A stretch of 64,000 nt of DNA, from assembly GCA_016868815.1 (NCBI GenBank), contig VGFQ01000003.1:186001-250000 (forward strand), in the 5' to 3' direction. Each line of letters opens with the position of its first letter. Position 1 is the first letter of the stretch. The stretch comes from Bacteroidota bacterium (GTDB taxonomy: Bacteria > Bacteroidota > Bacteroidia > Chitinophagales > Chitinophagaceae). The notes beneath the pieces are model-generated. The model had not been told where the DNA came from. It searched no databases and worked only from the letters and a program-made list of their open reading frames with translations. Below are positions 38,618 through 47,859 of this stretch, piece by piece. The position numbers and the translations under genes are program-made.

Positions 38618-39538
38618 ATGATCCGACGCCACTTTCTCCGCCGCTCCGGCCTTGCTGCCGGCTCGCTGCTGACTGCCGGCCTCCTGGGCGAGTCCCGCGC
38701 CGACACCCACTCGACCACCGAGAAGCCCTTTACCCTCGACTACGGCTTCCATGACGGCATGTTCGCGGCCCATGCGGGAAAGGACTTCGTCGACCAGATC
38801 CGATTCGGGCATGAGATGGGCTTCCGCTCCATAGAAGACAACGGCATGATGTCGCGTACGCCGGAAGAGCAGGAACGCATCGGCCGCACGCTCGCCGACC
38901 TGGGCATGCGCATGGGTGTCTTCGTCATTACCACCGAGCAGTGGCATTGGAAGACCACCCTGGCTACAGGCCGGCAGGAGTGGAAAGACCTTATCGTGCG
39001 CGACTGCCGTACGGCCGTGGAAGTAGCCAAGCGCTGCGGCGCGAAATGGATGACGGTTGTCCCCGGCAATTACGACCGCAGCCTGCCCATCGACATCCAG
39101 ACAGGCAATGTCATCGACGCCCTCCGCCTAGGCGCCGAAGTCCTCGAACCCCATGGTCTCACCATGGTCCTTGAGCCACTCAGCGACAACCCCGACCTTT
39201 TCCTCCGCCACTCCACACAGACGTATATGATATGCCGCGCCGTCAACAGCCCCTCCTGCAAGATCTTGTTCGATATGTATCACATGCAGCGCAACGAGGG
39301 AGACATCATCAAAAACATCGGACGTACCTGGCCCGAGATCGGGTATTTTCAGATTGGCGACAACCCCGGTCGGAAAGAACCTACTACCGGAGAGATGAAC
39401 TACCGTAATATCTTCAAGTACATCCACTCACGTGGGTATAAGGGTATCCTTGGGATGGAGCATGGCAACGCCAAGCCGGGAAAGGATGGGGAACTCGCCC
39501 TGATCCGCGCATATCGGGAAACCGATGCCTTCCTCTGA
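38618..39538 (+). CDS. TIM-barrel sugar isomerase/epimerase-like protein, Tat-exported
   Basis: The product is 306 residues from ATG 38618 with a twin-arginine signal (IRRHFLRRSGLAAGSLL). The xylose-isomerase-like barrel has VVPGNYDR, VLEPLSDNPDLF with the metal-binding Glu, LFDMYHMQRNEGD, QIGDNPGRKEPTTGEMNYRN and GMEHGNAKPG. The pattern is close to hydroxypyruvate isomerase (Hyi/OtnI). An exported copy suggests action on an outside sugar or a secondary role. The open frame extends to 38597, but the Tat motif supports the later start. Confidence 0.82.
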   Translation: MIRRHFLRRSGLAAGSLLTAGLLGESRADTHSTTEKPFTLDYGFHDGMFAAHAGKDFVDQIRFGHEMGFRSIEDNGMMSRTPEEQERIGRTLADLGMRMGVFVITTEQWHWKTTLATGRQEWKDLIVRDCRTAVEVAKRCGAKWMTVVPGNYDRSLPIDIQTGNVIDALRLGAEVLEPHGLTMVLEPLSDNPDLFLRHSTQTYMICRAVNSPSCKILFDMYHMQRNEGDIIKNIGRTWPEIGYFQIGDNPGRKEPTTGEMNYRNIFKYIHSRGYKGILGMEHGNAKPGKDGELALIRAYRETDAFL

Positions 39539-39591
39539 GGAGGATTCTAGCTCCTTTCGCAACCCTTGCGCGCCTGCCTTGTTATGGTGGC

Positions 39592-40275
39592 ATGATCCGC
39601 ATGCTGCCCTTTCTATTCCTGCTACCCCTGCTCGCGCCTGCACAGGATGCCCCCTCCCTGGTGAAGCGCCTTCGTGCCAAGATGGACGTCGTGAACGACT
39701 ACCGCGCCCAGGGTATGCTGAAGACGGATGTTAGTTTCCTGCGGATCCCTGTCTCCCGCGTCAACGTCCTATATCGAAAGCCCGACCGCTTTCGGATTCG
39801 AAAGGACAATGGCATCTCCCTGTTGCCAAAGGGCGGCATCAGCATCAACCTGAATGCGATGATGGCGCTGGGAGAGGTCACCGCCGTGGACGCCGGGCAG
39901 TCCCTACAGCAGGGTAGAGCTTTGCGCGTGGTGAAGATGCTGCCGGCCAGCGAGGCTTCCGACGTCATCCTCTCCACATTGTACATCGACGAGAAGGAGC
40001 TGTTGATCCGTAAGGCCGTCACCACCACTCGCGAGAACGGTACCTATGAGATGGAGATGGAGTATGGACGTCATGCTGGCTATGGACTGCCCGACAAGGT
40101 GGTGGTATCTTTCGACACGCGCGACTACAAGATGCCCAAGGCCATCACCTTTGAATACGAGCCCGGGGAAAAGCCATCAAAGCGGGCGGCGGGTAAGGAC
40201 CGAAAGGGGAGGGTTGAGATCCGCTATGAGCAATATGTGATCAACCAGGGCATCCCTGAATCTGCGTTCCGTTGA
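39592..40275 (+). CDS. LolA-like exported lipoprotein-carrier-fold protein
   Basis: The product is 227 residues with a signal peptide (LPFLFLLPLLAPAQ). ATG 39592 and ATG 39601 are both possible starts. The body is mostly beta-strands with the LolA/LolB-type pattern (LVKRLRAKMDVVNDYRAQG, VLYRKPDRFRI, LYIDEKELLIRKAVT). In Bacteroidota such proteins are often called outer-membrane lipoprotein sorting protein. It may carry a lipid or lipoprotein across the periplasm. The next gene, pdxA, lies on the other strand and converges with it. Confidence 0.7.
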   Translation: MIRMLPFLFLLPLLAPAQDAPSLVKRLRAKMDVVNDYRAQGMLKTDVSFLRIPVSRVNVLYRKPDRFRIRKDNGISLLPKGGISINLNAMMALGEVTAVDAGQSLQQGRALRVVKMLPASEASDVILSTLYIDEKELLIRKAVTTTRENGTYEMEMEYGRHAGYGLPDKVVVSFDTRDYKMPKAITFEYEPGEKPSKRAAGKDRKGRVEIRYEQYVINQGIPESAFR

Positions 40276-40297
40276 AACGTGAAGAGAAGCCTGCTGG

Positions 40298-41392
40298 CTA
40301 TGCTTCTTCTATCCTTTCGTCTTCCATCCTTGAGACGACGCGGTGGGCCATCTTGCGGAGTGGGTTTATCCTGGCATCGGCATAACCAATGCGGAGGTTG
40401 TAGATGCTGATGGCAGTGAAGAGTGCTTCTCGGAAGGAGGATTCGTCGGCTCGGTTCTTGCCGGCGATGTCCATGGCCGTACCATGGTCTGGGGAGGTGC
40501 GGATGCCTGGAAGTCCCGCTGTATAGTTCACCCCTTCGCCGATGCTTAGCGATTTAAAAGGGATCAACCCTTGATCGTGGTACATGGCCAGCACGGCGTC
40601 AAAACGGTTGTAATTCCCTTTGGCAAAGAAGGCGTCGGGGCTATACGGGCCAAAGGCCATGAGGTCGAGGTTTTTGCGGGCTTCTGCTAGGGCGGGTTTG
40701 ATCTGTTCGATCTCTTCTTTTCCTGTGAGACCTTCGTCGCCTGCATGTGGGTTGAGTCCTAGTACGGCCACCCGGGGCTTGTCGATCCCGAAGTCTTTGC
40801 GCAGCGAGTCTTTGAGGATGCGGAGTTTTAAAAGGATTTTTTCTTTGGTGACTTGTGCGGCGACTTCTGCCAGGGGGATATGCTCAGTGAGTACGCCGAT
40901 GCGCATGTTGTCGGAAACCATCAGCATCAGCACGTCATTGACGCCGAAGACGGCTTTCAGATAAGGCGTATGCCCCGAATAGGGGAAGTCAGCCTGCTGG
41001 ACATTATTCTTATGGATGGGAGCTGTCACTAGACAGTGGATGCGGTTTTCTTTGAGGGCTTGCACGGCCGCCTTGAGCGACTCGAGGGCGTATTGTCCTC
41101 CGATGGCATCTACCTCTCCCGGGGTGATGGGAGTTTCATTCTCCCAGAGGTTGACCATGTTGACCTGTCGAGGATTGAGGCGTTGCAGGTCTTTTGTGAT
41201 GTTGACATTGAGGTTGACGTCTGGCATCGACTTTCGGTAGAAATTGAGAACCTTATTGGATCCAAAGATGACGGGGGTGCAGAACTCCGTGATGCGACTG
41301 TCTGAGAGCGTTTTGAGGATGACTTCGGGCCCAATGCCGTTGATATCGCCCATGCTGATGCCTACAATGGGCTTTGTCTGCGTTCCGCTCAT
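40298..41392 (-). CDS. pdxA: 4-hydroxythreonine-4-phosphate dehydrogenase
   Basis: The product is 364 residues. It carries the family start VGISMGDINGIGPEVILK, the metal-site His region (ITAPIHKNNVQ-like and GHTPYLKAVFG), and the C-terminal MYHDQGLIPFK with the third metal His, then GLPGIRTSPDHGTAMDIAGKN. It makes the precursor that PdxJ condenses to pyridoxine phosphate. An exact TACATTTG box lies 22 nt upstream. It is divergent from rsmA, the pairing found in many bacteria. Confidence 0.93.
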   Translation of the reverse strand: MSGTQTKPIVGISMGDINGIGPEVILKTLSDSRITEFCTPVIFGSNKVLNFYRKSMPDVNLNVNITKDLQRLNPRQVNMVNLWENETPITPGEVDAIGGQYALESLKAAVQALKENRIHCLVTAPIHKNNVQQADFPYSGHTPYLKAVFGVNDVLMLMVSDNMRIGVLTEHIPLAEVAAQVTKEKILLKLRILKDSLRKDFGIDKPRVAVLGLNPHAGDEGLTGKEEIEQIKPALAEARKNLDLMAFGPYSPDAFFAKGNYNRFDAVLAMYHDQGLIPFKSLSIGEGVNYTAGLPGIRTSPDHGTAMDIAGKNRADESSFREALFTAISIYNLRIGYADARINPLRKMAHRVVSRMEDERIEEA

Positions 41393-41414
41393 GTGCGCCG
41401 ATGGTTTTAGGTAT

Positions 41415-41422
41415 CAAATGTA
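41415..41422 (-). promoter_or_regulatory. Probable -7 box of pdxA (TACATTTG)
   Basis: An exact TAnnTTTG match on the minus strand, 22 nt upstream of the pdxA ATG at 41392. Confidence 0.6.
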
Positions 41423-41446
41423 CGTTTAAAGGGGGGATCTTATTTG

Positions 41447-41454
41447 TAATTTTG
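41447..41454 (+). promoter_or_regulatory. Probable -7 box of rsmA abutting its start codon (TAATTTTG)
   Basis: An exact TAnnTTTG match ends 4 nt before the GTG at 41459, leaving no room for a ribosome-binding leader. Confidence 0.5.
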
Positions 41455-41458
41455 AGCT

Positions 41459-42211
41459 GTGTATACGCTGAAAAAGTCGTTGGGGCAGCATTTCCTGCGA
41501 GATGAGTCCGTCTGCCAGAGGATCGTCCAGGAGCTGCAGCAAGCACCTTTCCGACAGCTGCTGGAGGTGGGACCGGGCGGCGGGGCCCTGACCCGGCATC
41601 TGAGTAGCTTTCCGGGGGTCGACTTCAAGGCGGTGGAACTGGATGCGGAGAAAGTCTCTTATCTCCTGCATCAATACCCGGGCCTCGTGGGACGGATCAT
41701 CGAGGGCAGTATTCTGGACCTACCCCTGCCCTTTGAGGGGGGCTTTACGATCATTGGCAACTTCCCATATAACATCTCCTCACAGATTTTGTTTCGCGTC
41801 CTTGACTGGCGCGAGCAGGTGGAGCGTGTGGTCGGCATGTTCCAGAAAGAGGTGGCGGTGCGGATTGCTGCAGGGCCCGGCAGTAAGGACTATGGGATCC
41901 TCAGTGTGCTCCTACAAGCTTATTATGAGGTTTCATATCTATTTGAAGTTGGCGAGCAATGCTTCCAGCCCCCTCCAAAAGTGAAGAGTGGCGTCGTCTC
42001 CCTGACCCACATAGGCAATCCCTACCACATCACGCAGCACCGGAAGTTCCATGTGTTGGTAAAGACGGCCTTCGGGCAGCGCCGCAAGCAGCTGCGCAAT
42101 CCCTTGAAGGGCCTCTTCCCTGCCCGGGAGCTTTCGGATCCGGTCTTCAGTCAGCGGGCGGAGCAGCTCTCGGTGGCTGACTACGTAGCCCTCATACCCC
42201 GTATGTCATGA
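41459..42211 (+). CDS. rsmA: 16S rRNA (adenine(1518)-N6/adenine(1519)-N6)-dimethyltransferase
   Basis: The product is 250 residues from GTG 41459. It shows KKSLGQHFLRDES, the S-adenosylmethionine motif EVGPGGGALT, KAVELDAEKV and catalytic NFPYNISSQIL. The C-terminal helical domain is shorter than in E. coli but of usual size for the phylum. It dimethylates two adenines in the last 16S rRNA helix. Its stop overlaps the ATG of the next gene by 4 nt, so the two are co-translated. Confidence 0.93.
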   Translation: MYTLKKSLGQHFLRDESVCQRIVQELQQAPFRQLLEVGPGGGALTRHLSSFPGVDFKAVELDAEKVSYLLHQYPGLVGRIIEGSILDLPLPFEGGFTIIGNFPYNISSQILFRVLDWREQVERVVGMFQKEVAVRIAAGPGSKDYGILSVLLQAYYEVSYLFEVGEQCFQPPPKVKSGVVSLTHIGNPYHITQHRKFHVLVKTAFGQRRKQLRNPLKGLFPARELSDPVFSQRAEQLSVADYVALIPRMS

Positions 42212-43137
42212 AACCCATGGTGATCGTCACGGCCCCGGTGCATTCCATCCTTCTTGAGACCCTGGAGGCGAGGGGCTATCAGGTGGATCTGAAACCGTCC
42301 ATTGCTGCGGAGGAGCTCTGGGAGTGCATCGGACGCTATGAGGGACTTGTCGTCACCACACGTCCGGCGATCGATGCTTCGATGTTGGACCGGGCGCTGC
42401 AGTTGAAATGGATTGCCCGGCTGGGCAGTGGGATGGAGTTGATTGATACGGCTAAGGCGCAGGCGATGGGCATCTCCTGCGTGAGCAGTCCTGAAGGTAA
42501 TCGCAATGCGGTGGCGGAGCATGCTCTGGGGATGCTCCTTTCGCTCATGCACCGCATTCGGAGCTCTGCAGATGAGGTCCGCCAGGGAATCTGGCGGAGG
42601 GAAGCTAACCGGGGAACGGAGCTTTCCGGCAAGACGGTAGGGATTGTTGGGTATGGAAATACGGGGGCAGCCTTTGCCCGGCTCTTAGAGCCTTTTGGAG
42701 TGACGGTCCTGGCACATGACAAGTATCGTTTCGGCTTCGCATCCGGCTATGTGCGAGAGGCGGGAATGGAGCAGCTGGCACGCTATGCCGATGTGGTGAG
42801 CCTGCATCTTCCGATGACTGCGGAGACGCGTCATTTTGCGGATGCTGCCTTTTTTCGCTCGCTGGCGCGGAAGCCCTGGTTCATTAATACCAGCCGGGGC
42901 GGGGTGCACGATACAGGAGCCTTGTGGATGGCCTTGCAAGAGGGGCTTGTCTCTGGGCTGGCGCTAGACGTATGGGCCTCGGAGCCGCCAGTCATGGATG
43001 AGGGGGTGGAGGGACAGCTGACAGCGGCCTTGCTGGCAGATCCTCGGGTGTTGGTCACACCGCATGTGGCGGGCTATAGCCACGAATCTTACCTGCAACT
43101 CTCGTACGTGGTTTTGCAGAAGCTGGGCTTTCTCTAA
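42208..43137 (+). CDS. D-2-hydroxyacid dehydrogenase, phosphoglycerate-dehydrogenase type
   Basis: The product is 309 residues. It has NAD-binding GIVGYGNTGAAFARLL, Arg in INTSRGG, Glu in DVWASEPP and His in TPHVAGYS, the catalytic set of the family. ARLGSGMELID and NAVAEHALGM are close to SerA-type enzymes, but it lacks the C-terminal ACT domain. It overlaps the rsmA stop (ATGA). The substrate could be 3-phosphoglycerate or erythronate-4-phosphate. The latter would fit the pyridoxal pathway of the nearby pdxA, though sequence alone does not show it. Confidence 0.85.
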   Translation: MKPMVIVTAPVHSILLETLEARGYQVDLKPSIAAEELWECIGRYEGLVVTTRPAIDASMLDRALQLKWIARLGSGMELIDTAKAQAMGISCVSSPEGNRNAVAEHALGMLLSLMHRIRSSADEVRQGIWRREANRGTELSGKTVGIVGYGNTGAAFARLLEPFGVTVLAHDKYRFGFASGYVREAGMEQLARYADVVSLHLPMTAETRHFADAAFFRSLARKPWFINTSRGGVHDTGALWMALQEGLVSGLALDVWASEPPVMDEGVEGQLTAALLADPRVLVTPHVAGYSHESYLQLSYVVLQKLGFL

Positions 43138-43144
43138 GCATCTT

Positions 43145-43624
43145 TCAGGCGGTCACCGGGGTGGCGGCCTGCAAGATCTGCTGGACGGCGGCTTCTGCCG
43201 AGGCGATGTCCATCTGCTCTTCGAGTAGGTCGGCTAGGGTCTGGAGGTAGGCGATGACATCGCCGCGTTGGTTGCGTTGGAGCCAACGGAAGCCACCGGG
43301 CAGCCTTTCCAGCACTTCCCGGTCGTCGAGGTATTCAAGATGTCGGATGTCGGTGGGTGTCAGGCCATGTTCAATCAGCTCGCCTATGAGCCTGTCGGCG
43401 GGCAAATGGCTTACCCCGCACCATTCTTCTGCGATCTCTGTCCATTCTCCGATGCTGGTATGCGCTATGCGGAGGATGTCCTTGCCGGTCCGGTCGGTCA
43501 TCACCTGCAACAGGTTGCCGCAATTGCAGGAGCCGTGGTCTCCCCAGGCGTAGTGGGCGCCATCGGCGAGGCGCTGGGCTGTCTCACGAAGGGATGCAAT
43601 CAGGAAGGGGTTGGGTGTTGCCAT
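43145..43624 (-). CDS. Conserved hypothetical protein with a GSCNCGNL motif
   Basis: The product is 159 residues and soluble, with no signal or membrane span. Distinct features are AQRLADGAHYAWGDHGSCNC, then GNLLQVMT, EWCGVS, LEYLDDREVLERLPGG and DVIAYLQTLADLLEEQ. The CNC pair plus the later Cys could bind a metal, but no known metal-binding family matches. I recall closely similar proteins of unknown function in other Bacteroidota. It follows leuS in the transcription direction, 52 bp from it, and may be co-transcribed. Confidence 0.7.
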   Translation of the reverse strand: MATPNPFLIASLRETAQRLADGAHYAWGDHGSCNCGNLLQVMTDRTGKDILRIAHTSIGEWTEIAEEWCGVSHLPADRLIGELIEHGLTPTDIRHLEYLDDREVLERLPGGFRWLQRNQRGDVIAYLQTLADLLEEQMDIASAEAAVQQILQAATPVTA

Positions 43625-43676
43625 GGTGCAGTATTCGGATGATTACAAAACAGAAGACGGATGGAAAAGTTTGGCG

Positions 43677-46454
43677 TCAAAGGACAATGTTGATCATTCG
43701 GTTGGGCACGTGGATAATCTTTTTGGGGGGCTTGCCTTCTAGCCATTTTTGGACGACCAGGTCTGCCAGAACGGCCGACTCGATGGTGGTCCGGTCGGCA
43801 TCGAGGGGCAGGGTGATTTCGCTACGGGTCTTGCCATTGATGGCTATGGGGTAGGCCTTGCTCGTCTCCACCAGATAGCGTTCTTCTACCGATGGGAAAG
43901 GTTGGTCCAGGATAGAGTCTGTGTGGCCGAGGGCTTCCCACAATTCCTCGCAGACGTGCGGGGCATAGGGCGTGAGGGCGACCAGTAGTTTTTCTAGGGC
44001 CTGTTTTTTATGGCATCCCAGTTCTGTGAGTTCGTTGACGGCAATCATGAATCCGCTGACGGCAGTGTTGAAGGAGAAGCGCTCTGTATCCTCTCCGATG
44101 CGGCGCACAAGTCGATAGACGGCCTTCCATTCGGCATCGGAGGGGGCTGCCTCTGTCACGATGGAGCCTTTTGTCTCGTCCATGAAAAGCCTCCACAGCT
44201 TCTTGAGGAATCTATGGACGCCTTCAATGCCTTTGGTATCCCAGGGTTTGTCTTGTTCGACCGGCCCGAGGAACATCTCATACATCCGGAACGTATCTGC
44301 GCCGTAACGTTCTACCACATCGTCTGGGTTGACGACGTTGTAATAGCGTTTGCTCATCTTTTCCAGCCGGCTGCCGCAGCGGTATTTGCCGTCTTCCAGA
44401 ATAAACTCTGCATTGTGTAGGTCGGGCCTCCAGCCTCGGAATGCGGCTGTGTCGAGTTCGACACCGTCTACCATTGTCACGTCGACGTGAATCTCGTCTG
44501 TCTCATAGCTATCCTTGAGGCCTGCAGATACGAACTGTTGGGTGCCTCGGATGCGATATGCGATGCGCGAGTCGCCACCGATCTTTCCCTGGTTGACGAG
44601 TCGCTTGAAAGGCTCGTCGAATCCTATGTAGCCAAGGTCAAACAGTGCCTTCGTCCACATGCGGCTGTAGAGTAGGTGTCCGACAGCATGTTCGGTCCCG
44701 CCTATGTAGAGGTCTACCTGTCTCCAGTAGTCGCTGGCTGACCTTGCACAAAAGGCCTGTTCGTTGGCGGGGTCCATGTAGCGCAGGAAATACCAGCTGC
44801 TGCCGGCAAATCCGGGCATGGTGTTGACTTCTCGGGTGCCCTGGGGGGTCGATGCCCAGTCTGGTAGGTTTGCCAGCGGCCCTTCGCCGTCGGGGCCCGG
44901 CCGGAGGTCGTCAAGGCTAGGTAGCAGGATTGGCAGTTCGCATTCAGGAAGGGGGCGTGCGATGCCGTCTTGCCAGACGATGGGGAAGGGCTCCCCCCAG
45001 TAGCGCTGCCGGCTATAGGCGGCGTCGCGCATGCGGTAGTTGACGCGTCGCAGCCCGATGCTGGTGGCTTCGATGCGGTCGACGGCTTTGTCGATCGCAT
45101 CTCGCATTACTAGGCCGTCGAGGAAGCCGCTGTTGACAAGCACTGCATCTTTTGTGGGGTTGGCCTCTGTGCCGTTATAGGCTTCGCCTAGTATGTTGGT
45201 GATGGGTAGTCCGAAATGAGTGGCAAAGCGGTGGTCCCGTTCGTCGCCGCAAGGGACACCCATGATGGCTCCGGTACCGTAACCTGCCAGGACGTACTCG
45301 CTGATCCAGATGGGGACTGGCTTTCCGGTGAAGGGGTGCAGGCAGTAGCTACCGGTAAAGGCGCCGGTGATGCGTTTCTCGGCCATGCGTTCGCGTTCGC
45401 TCCTGCTGGATACCCATTCGAGGTAGGCTTCCGTCTCTGTTTGCTGTCCTGCTGTGATGAGTGAAGGAACGAGTTCGTGTTCCGGGGCGAGGACCATGAA
45501 GTCTACGCCGAAGAGGGTGTCGGGTCGGGTGGTGTACACGCGGATGCGACGTCTAGGGTCGGAGGGCTTTCCTGCTGTCTGCACCTCGAAGTCGATTTCG
45601 GCACCCTGGCTGCGACCGATCCAGTTCGACTGCATCTCCTTCATGCTTTCGGAGAAGTCCACGGTGGCGAGTCCTTCCAGGAGCCTGTCGGCATATTCCG
45701 TGATGCGCAGATACCACTGCCGGAGGCGCTTTCGGACCACCGGGTGCCCACCTCTTTCGCTGACGCCGTTGACCACTTCGTCGTTGGCTAGTACGCAGCC
45801 AAGGGCTTCACACCAGTTCACTTCCCCGTAGCCGCAGTATGCCAGTCGGTAGTGCATCAGCACTTCTTCCTGTGAGGGCTCGTTCATAGCCGTCCAGACA
45901 CTGGCATCGAAGGAAAGGGAGGGGTTTCCGGGGCAGGGATGGTCCTTGTTTCCATCGATTGCAAGGATAGACTTCAGCTCCGATATCCTGCGAGCCTGTC
46001 GACGGTTTCTGTCGTACCAGCTGTCGAAGAGCTGCAGGAAGATCCATTGGGTCCATCGGTAGTAGGAGGGGTCGCTGGTGCGGACCTCTCTAGACCAGTC
46101 ATAGCAGAATCCGATGCGGTCGAGCTGGGCGCGGAAAGTTTTGATGTTGTGTTCGGTAGAGACGGCGGGGGGGATGCTGTGCTCGATGGCGTACTGTTCT
46201 GCCGGCAGCCCGAAGGAGTCGAAGCCCATCGGGTGTAGGACGTTGTAGCCTTTCAGTCGTTTGAAGCGACTGTAGATGTCGCTGGCGATATATCCCAAAG
46301 GATGGCCAACATGCAAGCCTGCCCCACTGGGATATGGGAACATGTCCAGCACATAGCATTTCGGGCGGGCAGGATCTTGCGAGACACGATAAGACTGGCG
46401 CGTCTCCCATCGGCCCTGCCATTTTTCCTCAATCTCTCTGAAGCGGTATTCCAT
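43677..46454 (-). CDS. leuS: Leucine--tRNA ligase
   Basis: The product is 925 residues. The HIGH motif is HVGH in PYPSGAGLHVGHPLGY. The class Ia KMSKS loop is present as KMSKR, with Arg in place of the final Ser. The CP1 editing domain is present (TRPDTLFGVDFM and GTGAIMGVPCGDERD). The end of the protein has the leucine-specific C-terminal domain (TLPLDADRTTIE). It charges tRNA-Leu and is divergent from ftsX. Confidence 0.94.
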   Translation of the reverse strand: MEYRFREIEEKWQGRWETRQSYRVSQDPARPKCYVLDMFPYPSGAGLHVGHPLGYIASDIYSRFKRLKGYNVLHPMGFDSFGLPAEQYAIEHSIPPAVSTEHNIKTFRAQLDRIGFCYDWSREVRTSDPSYYRWTQWIFLQLFDSWYDRNRRQARRISELKSILAIDGNKDHPCPGNPSLSFDASVWTAMNEPSQEEVLMHYRLAYCGYGEVNWCEALGCVLANDEVVNGVSERGGHPVVRKRLRQWYLRITEYADRLLEGLATVDFSESMKEMQSNWIGRSQGAEIDFEVQTAGKPSDPRRRIRVYTTRPDTLFGVDFMVLAPEHELVPSLITAGQQTETEAYLEWVSSRSERERMAEKRITGAFTGSYCLHPFTGKPVPIWISEYVLAGYGTGAIMGVPCGDERDHRFATHFGLPITNILGEAYNGTEANPTKDAVLVNSGFLDGLVMRDAIDKAVDRIEATSIGLRRVNYRMRDAAYSRQRYWGEPFPIVWQDGIARPLPECELPILLPSLDDLRPGPDGEGPLANLPDWASTPQGTREVNTMPGFAGSSWYFLRYMDPANEQAFCARSASDYWRQVDLYIGGTEHAVGHLLYSRMWTKALFDLGYIGFDEPFKRLVNQGKIGGDSRIAYRIRGTQQFVSAGLKDSYETDEIHVDVTMVDGVELDTAAFRGWRPDLHNAEFILEDGKYRCGSRLEKMSKRYYNVVNPDDVVERYGADTFRMYEMFLGPVEQDKPWDTKGIEGVHRFLKKLWRLFMDETKGSIVTEAAPSDAEWKAVYRLVRRIGEDTERFSFNTAVSGFMIAVNELTELGCHKKQALEKLLVALTPYAPHVCEELWEALGHTDSILDQPFPSVEERYLVETSKAYPIAINGKTRSEITLPLDADRTTIESAVLADLVVQKWLEGKPPKKIIHVPNRMINIVL

Positions 46455-46555
46455 CGGTGCGTGTCGGGTTGCAGCATCAAAAAAATCCCTGCCACAGCCG
46501 CATAGCGAGTTCCTAGGCTGGGCTGGCGAAGGTACACAAAGCCCCTAAAAAGGAG

Positions 46556-46563
46556 TACATTTG
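46556..46563 (+). promoter_or_regulatory. Probable -7 box of the ftsX operon (TACATTTG)
   Basis: An exact TAnnTTTG match between divergent leuS and ftsX, 61 nt upstream of the GTG at 46625 and 40 nt upstream of the alternative TTG at 46604. Confidence 0.6.
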
Positions 46564-46624
46564 TCTTGCCGCACGCTTTGCTCCGGCAGTTAGCAGGCGG
46601 ACATTGCAACAAACCCCTGACCCA

Positions 46625-47494
46625 GTGAGAAATTCCTCCCTCAAGCGCAGCAAGCCTTCCTATTTCATGTCCATCCTGGGGGTGGCCCTGGTCCTGTTCC
46701 TGCTGGGTATACTGGGGTGGTTGCTGATCAATGCGTCTAAGTTGGAAAGTTTCTTCAAAGGCAATGTGCAGGTCAATGCTTTCATCCGTGAGGGCAGCCG
46801 TCTGAGTGAGATGGAAGCACTCCGCGAGTATATCCAAGCTAGGCCTTATGCCCGGCGGGTAGAGTATGTGTCCAAGGAGATGGCCCGCAGTAAGTTTATC
46901 GGCGAAGGAAATGAGGACTGGAACAAAGTACTTGACTACAACCCGCTGCCGGCGAGTGTGGATTTCTACCTCGACCCCGATTATGTGAACCCGGAAAGCT
47001 TGACTCGAATTGTTGCAGACATCCAGTCGCGCTTCTTCATCGTCAGCGAAGTCAAGTATCCCGATGCCGTGGTGACAAGTCTCGATGCCATCGTGCGGAA
47101 GATCGCCATCATCTTGCTCTCGATTACAGCCGGCCTCTGCATCATCGCCATCATCCTGATCGATAACACCATCAAGCTGGCCATGTTCTCCAACCGCTTT
47201 CTGATCAAAACCATGCAGATGGTGGGGGCGACCCGTTGGTTCATCTCCAAGCCTTTCGACATGCGTGCCGTTGCCAATGGGTTGATCAGCTCCTTGATCG
47301 CCATTGCGGGCATCCTAGCCATCATCTACCTCGTGGAAAGATGGTGGCTGCCGGAGATGGTCGTCTTACGCGACAACCGGATGCTGATGCTGCTCTGCAT
47401 AATGCTGGTGGCCATGGGCATCGGTATCACGTTCCTCAGCACCCACCGCAGCGTGACTAAGTACCTTCGCATGCGGCTGGACGATCTGTACTGA
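46625..47494 (+). CDS. ftsX: Cell division ABC transporter permease FtsX
   Basis: The product is 289 residues from GTG 46625 (TTG 46604 is also possible). It has the N-terminal cytosolic SKPSYF motif before the first helix, a periplasmic domain (FIREGSRLSEMEALREYI, then SKEMARSKF), three more helices and KTMQMVGATRWFISKPF. FtsX with FtsE controls peptidoglycan hydrolases at the septum. ftsE is not in the window, which is usual in this phylum. DUF3098 and uppP follow in the same order as in many Bacteroidota. Confidence 0.9.
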   Translation: MRNSSLKRSKPSYFMSILGVALVLFLLGILGWLLINASKLESFFKGNVQVNAFIREGSRLSEMEALREYIQARPYARRVEYVSKEMARSKFIGEGNEDWNKVLDYNPLPASVDFYLDPDYVNPESLTRIVADIQSRFFIVSEVKYPDAVVTSLDAIVRKIAIILLSITAGLCIIAIILIDNTIKLAMFSNRFLIKTMQMVGATRWFISKPFDMRAVANGLISSLIAIAGILAIIYLVERWWLPEMVVLRDNRMLMLLCIMLVAMGIGITFLSTHRSVTKYLRMRLDDLY

Positions 47495-47522
47495 CCAGCT
47501 GCCATGTACATGCTCCATCCAA

Positions 47523-47786
47523 ATGCACTACTTTACACCCGAAACAAAGGCTATGCAAAAAGATACAAGGGAACTCTTCGGAAAACAAAACCTTGTCTGG
47601 ATGGGGGTGGGTGCCCTGCTGATGATAGCAGGTATCCTGTTGATGGCGGGGGGGAAAAGCTCCGATCCTAATACCTTCATCGACCAGGAAGTCTATAGTG
47701 TTCGGCGCATCACCTGGTCACCCCTGCTGATTGTGGCCGGCTTGGCGATGGAGGTCTATGCCATCATGTGCAAGAGCCGCTCCTGA
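47523..47786 (+). CDS. DUF3098 family small membrane protein
   Basis: The product is 87 residues, or 77 from the alternative ATG at 47553. Two helices flank a conserved segment (GGKSSDPNTFIDQEVYSVRRIT). The family sits between ftsX and uppP across the Bacteroidota, but its role is unknown; the context suggests cell-wall work. It lies 28 bp after ftsX. Confidence 0.85.
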   Translation: MHYFTPETKAMQKDTRELFGKQNLVWMGVGALLMIAGILLMAGGKSSDPNTFIDQEVYSVRRITWSPLLIVAGLAMEVYAIMCKSRS

Positions 47787-47859
47787 CTTTTTCTTCAAGG
47801 CCTAAGCGCAGGCCTTTGCCAAGGTTCACACGCCCCGATCCAGGCCTTCATCAGACGTT

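Noticed and set aside
43145-43624. SufE-like protein
   Set aside because: The size fits, but the SufE active-site Cys context is absent and the rest of the sequence does not match.
44340-44360. KMSKR instead of KMSKS in LeuRS as a defect
   Set aside because: The motif varies at its last residue in working enzymes, and the rest of the protein is full length and intact.
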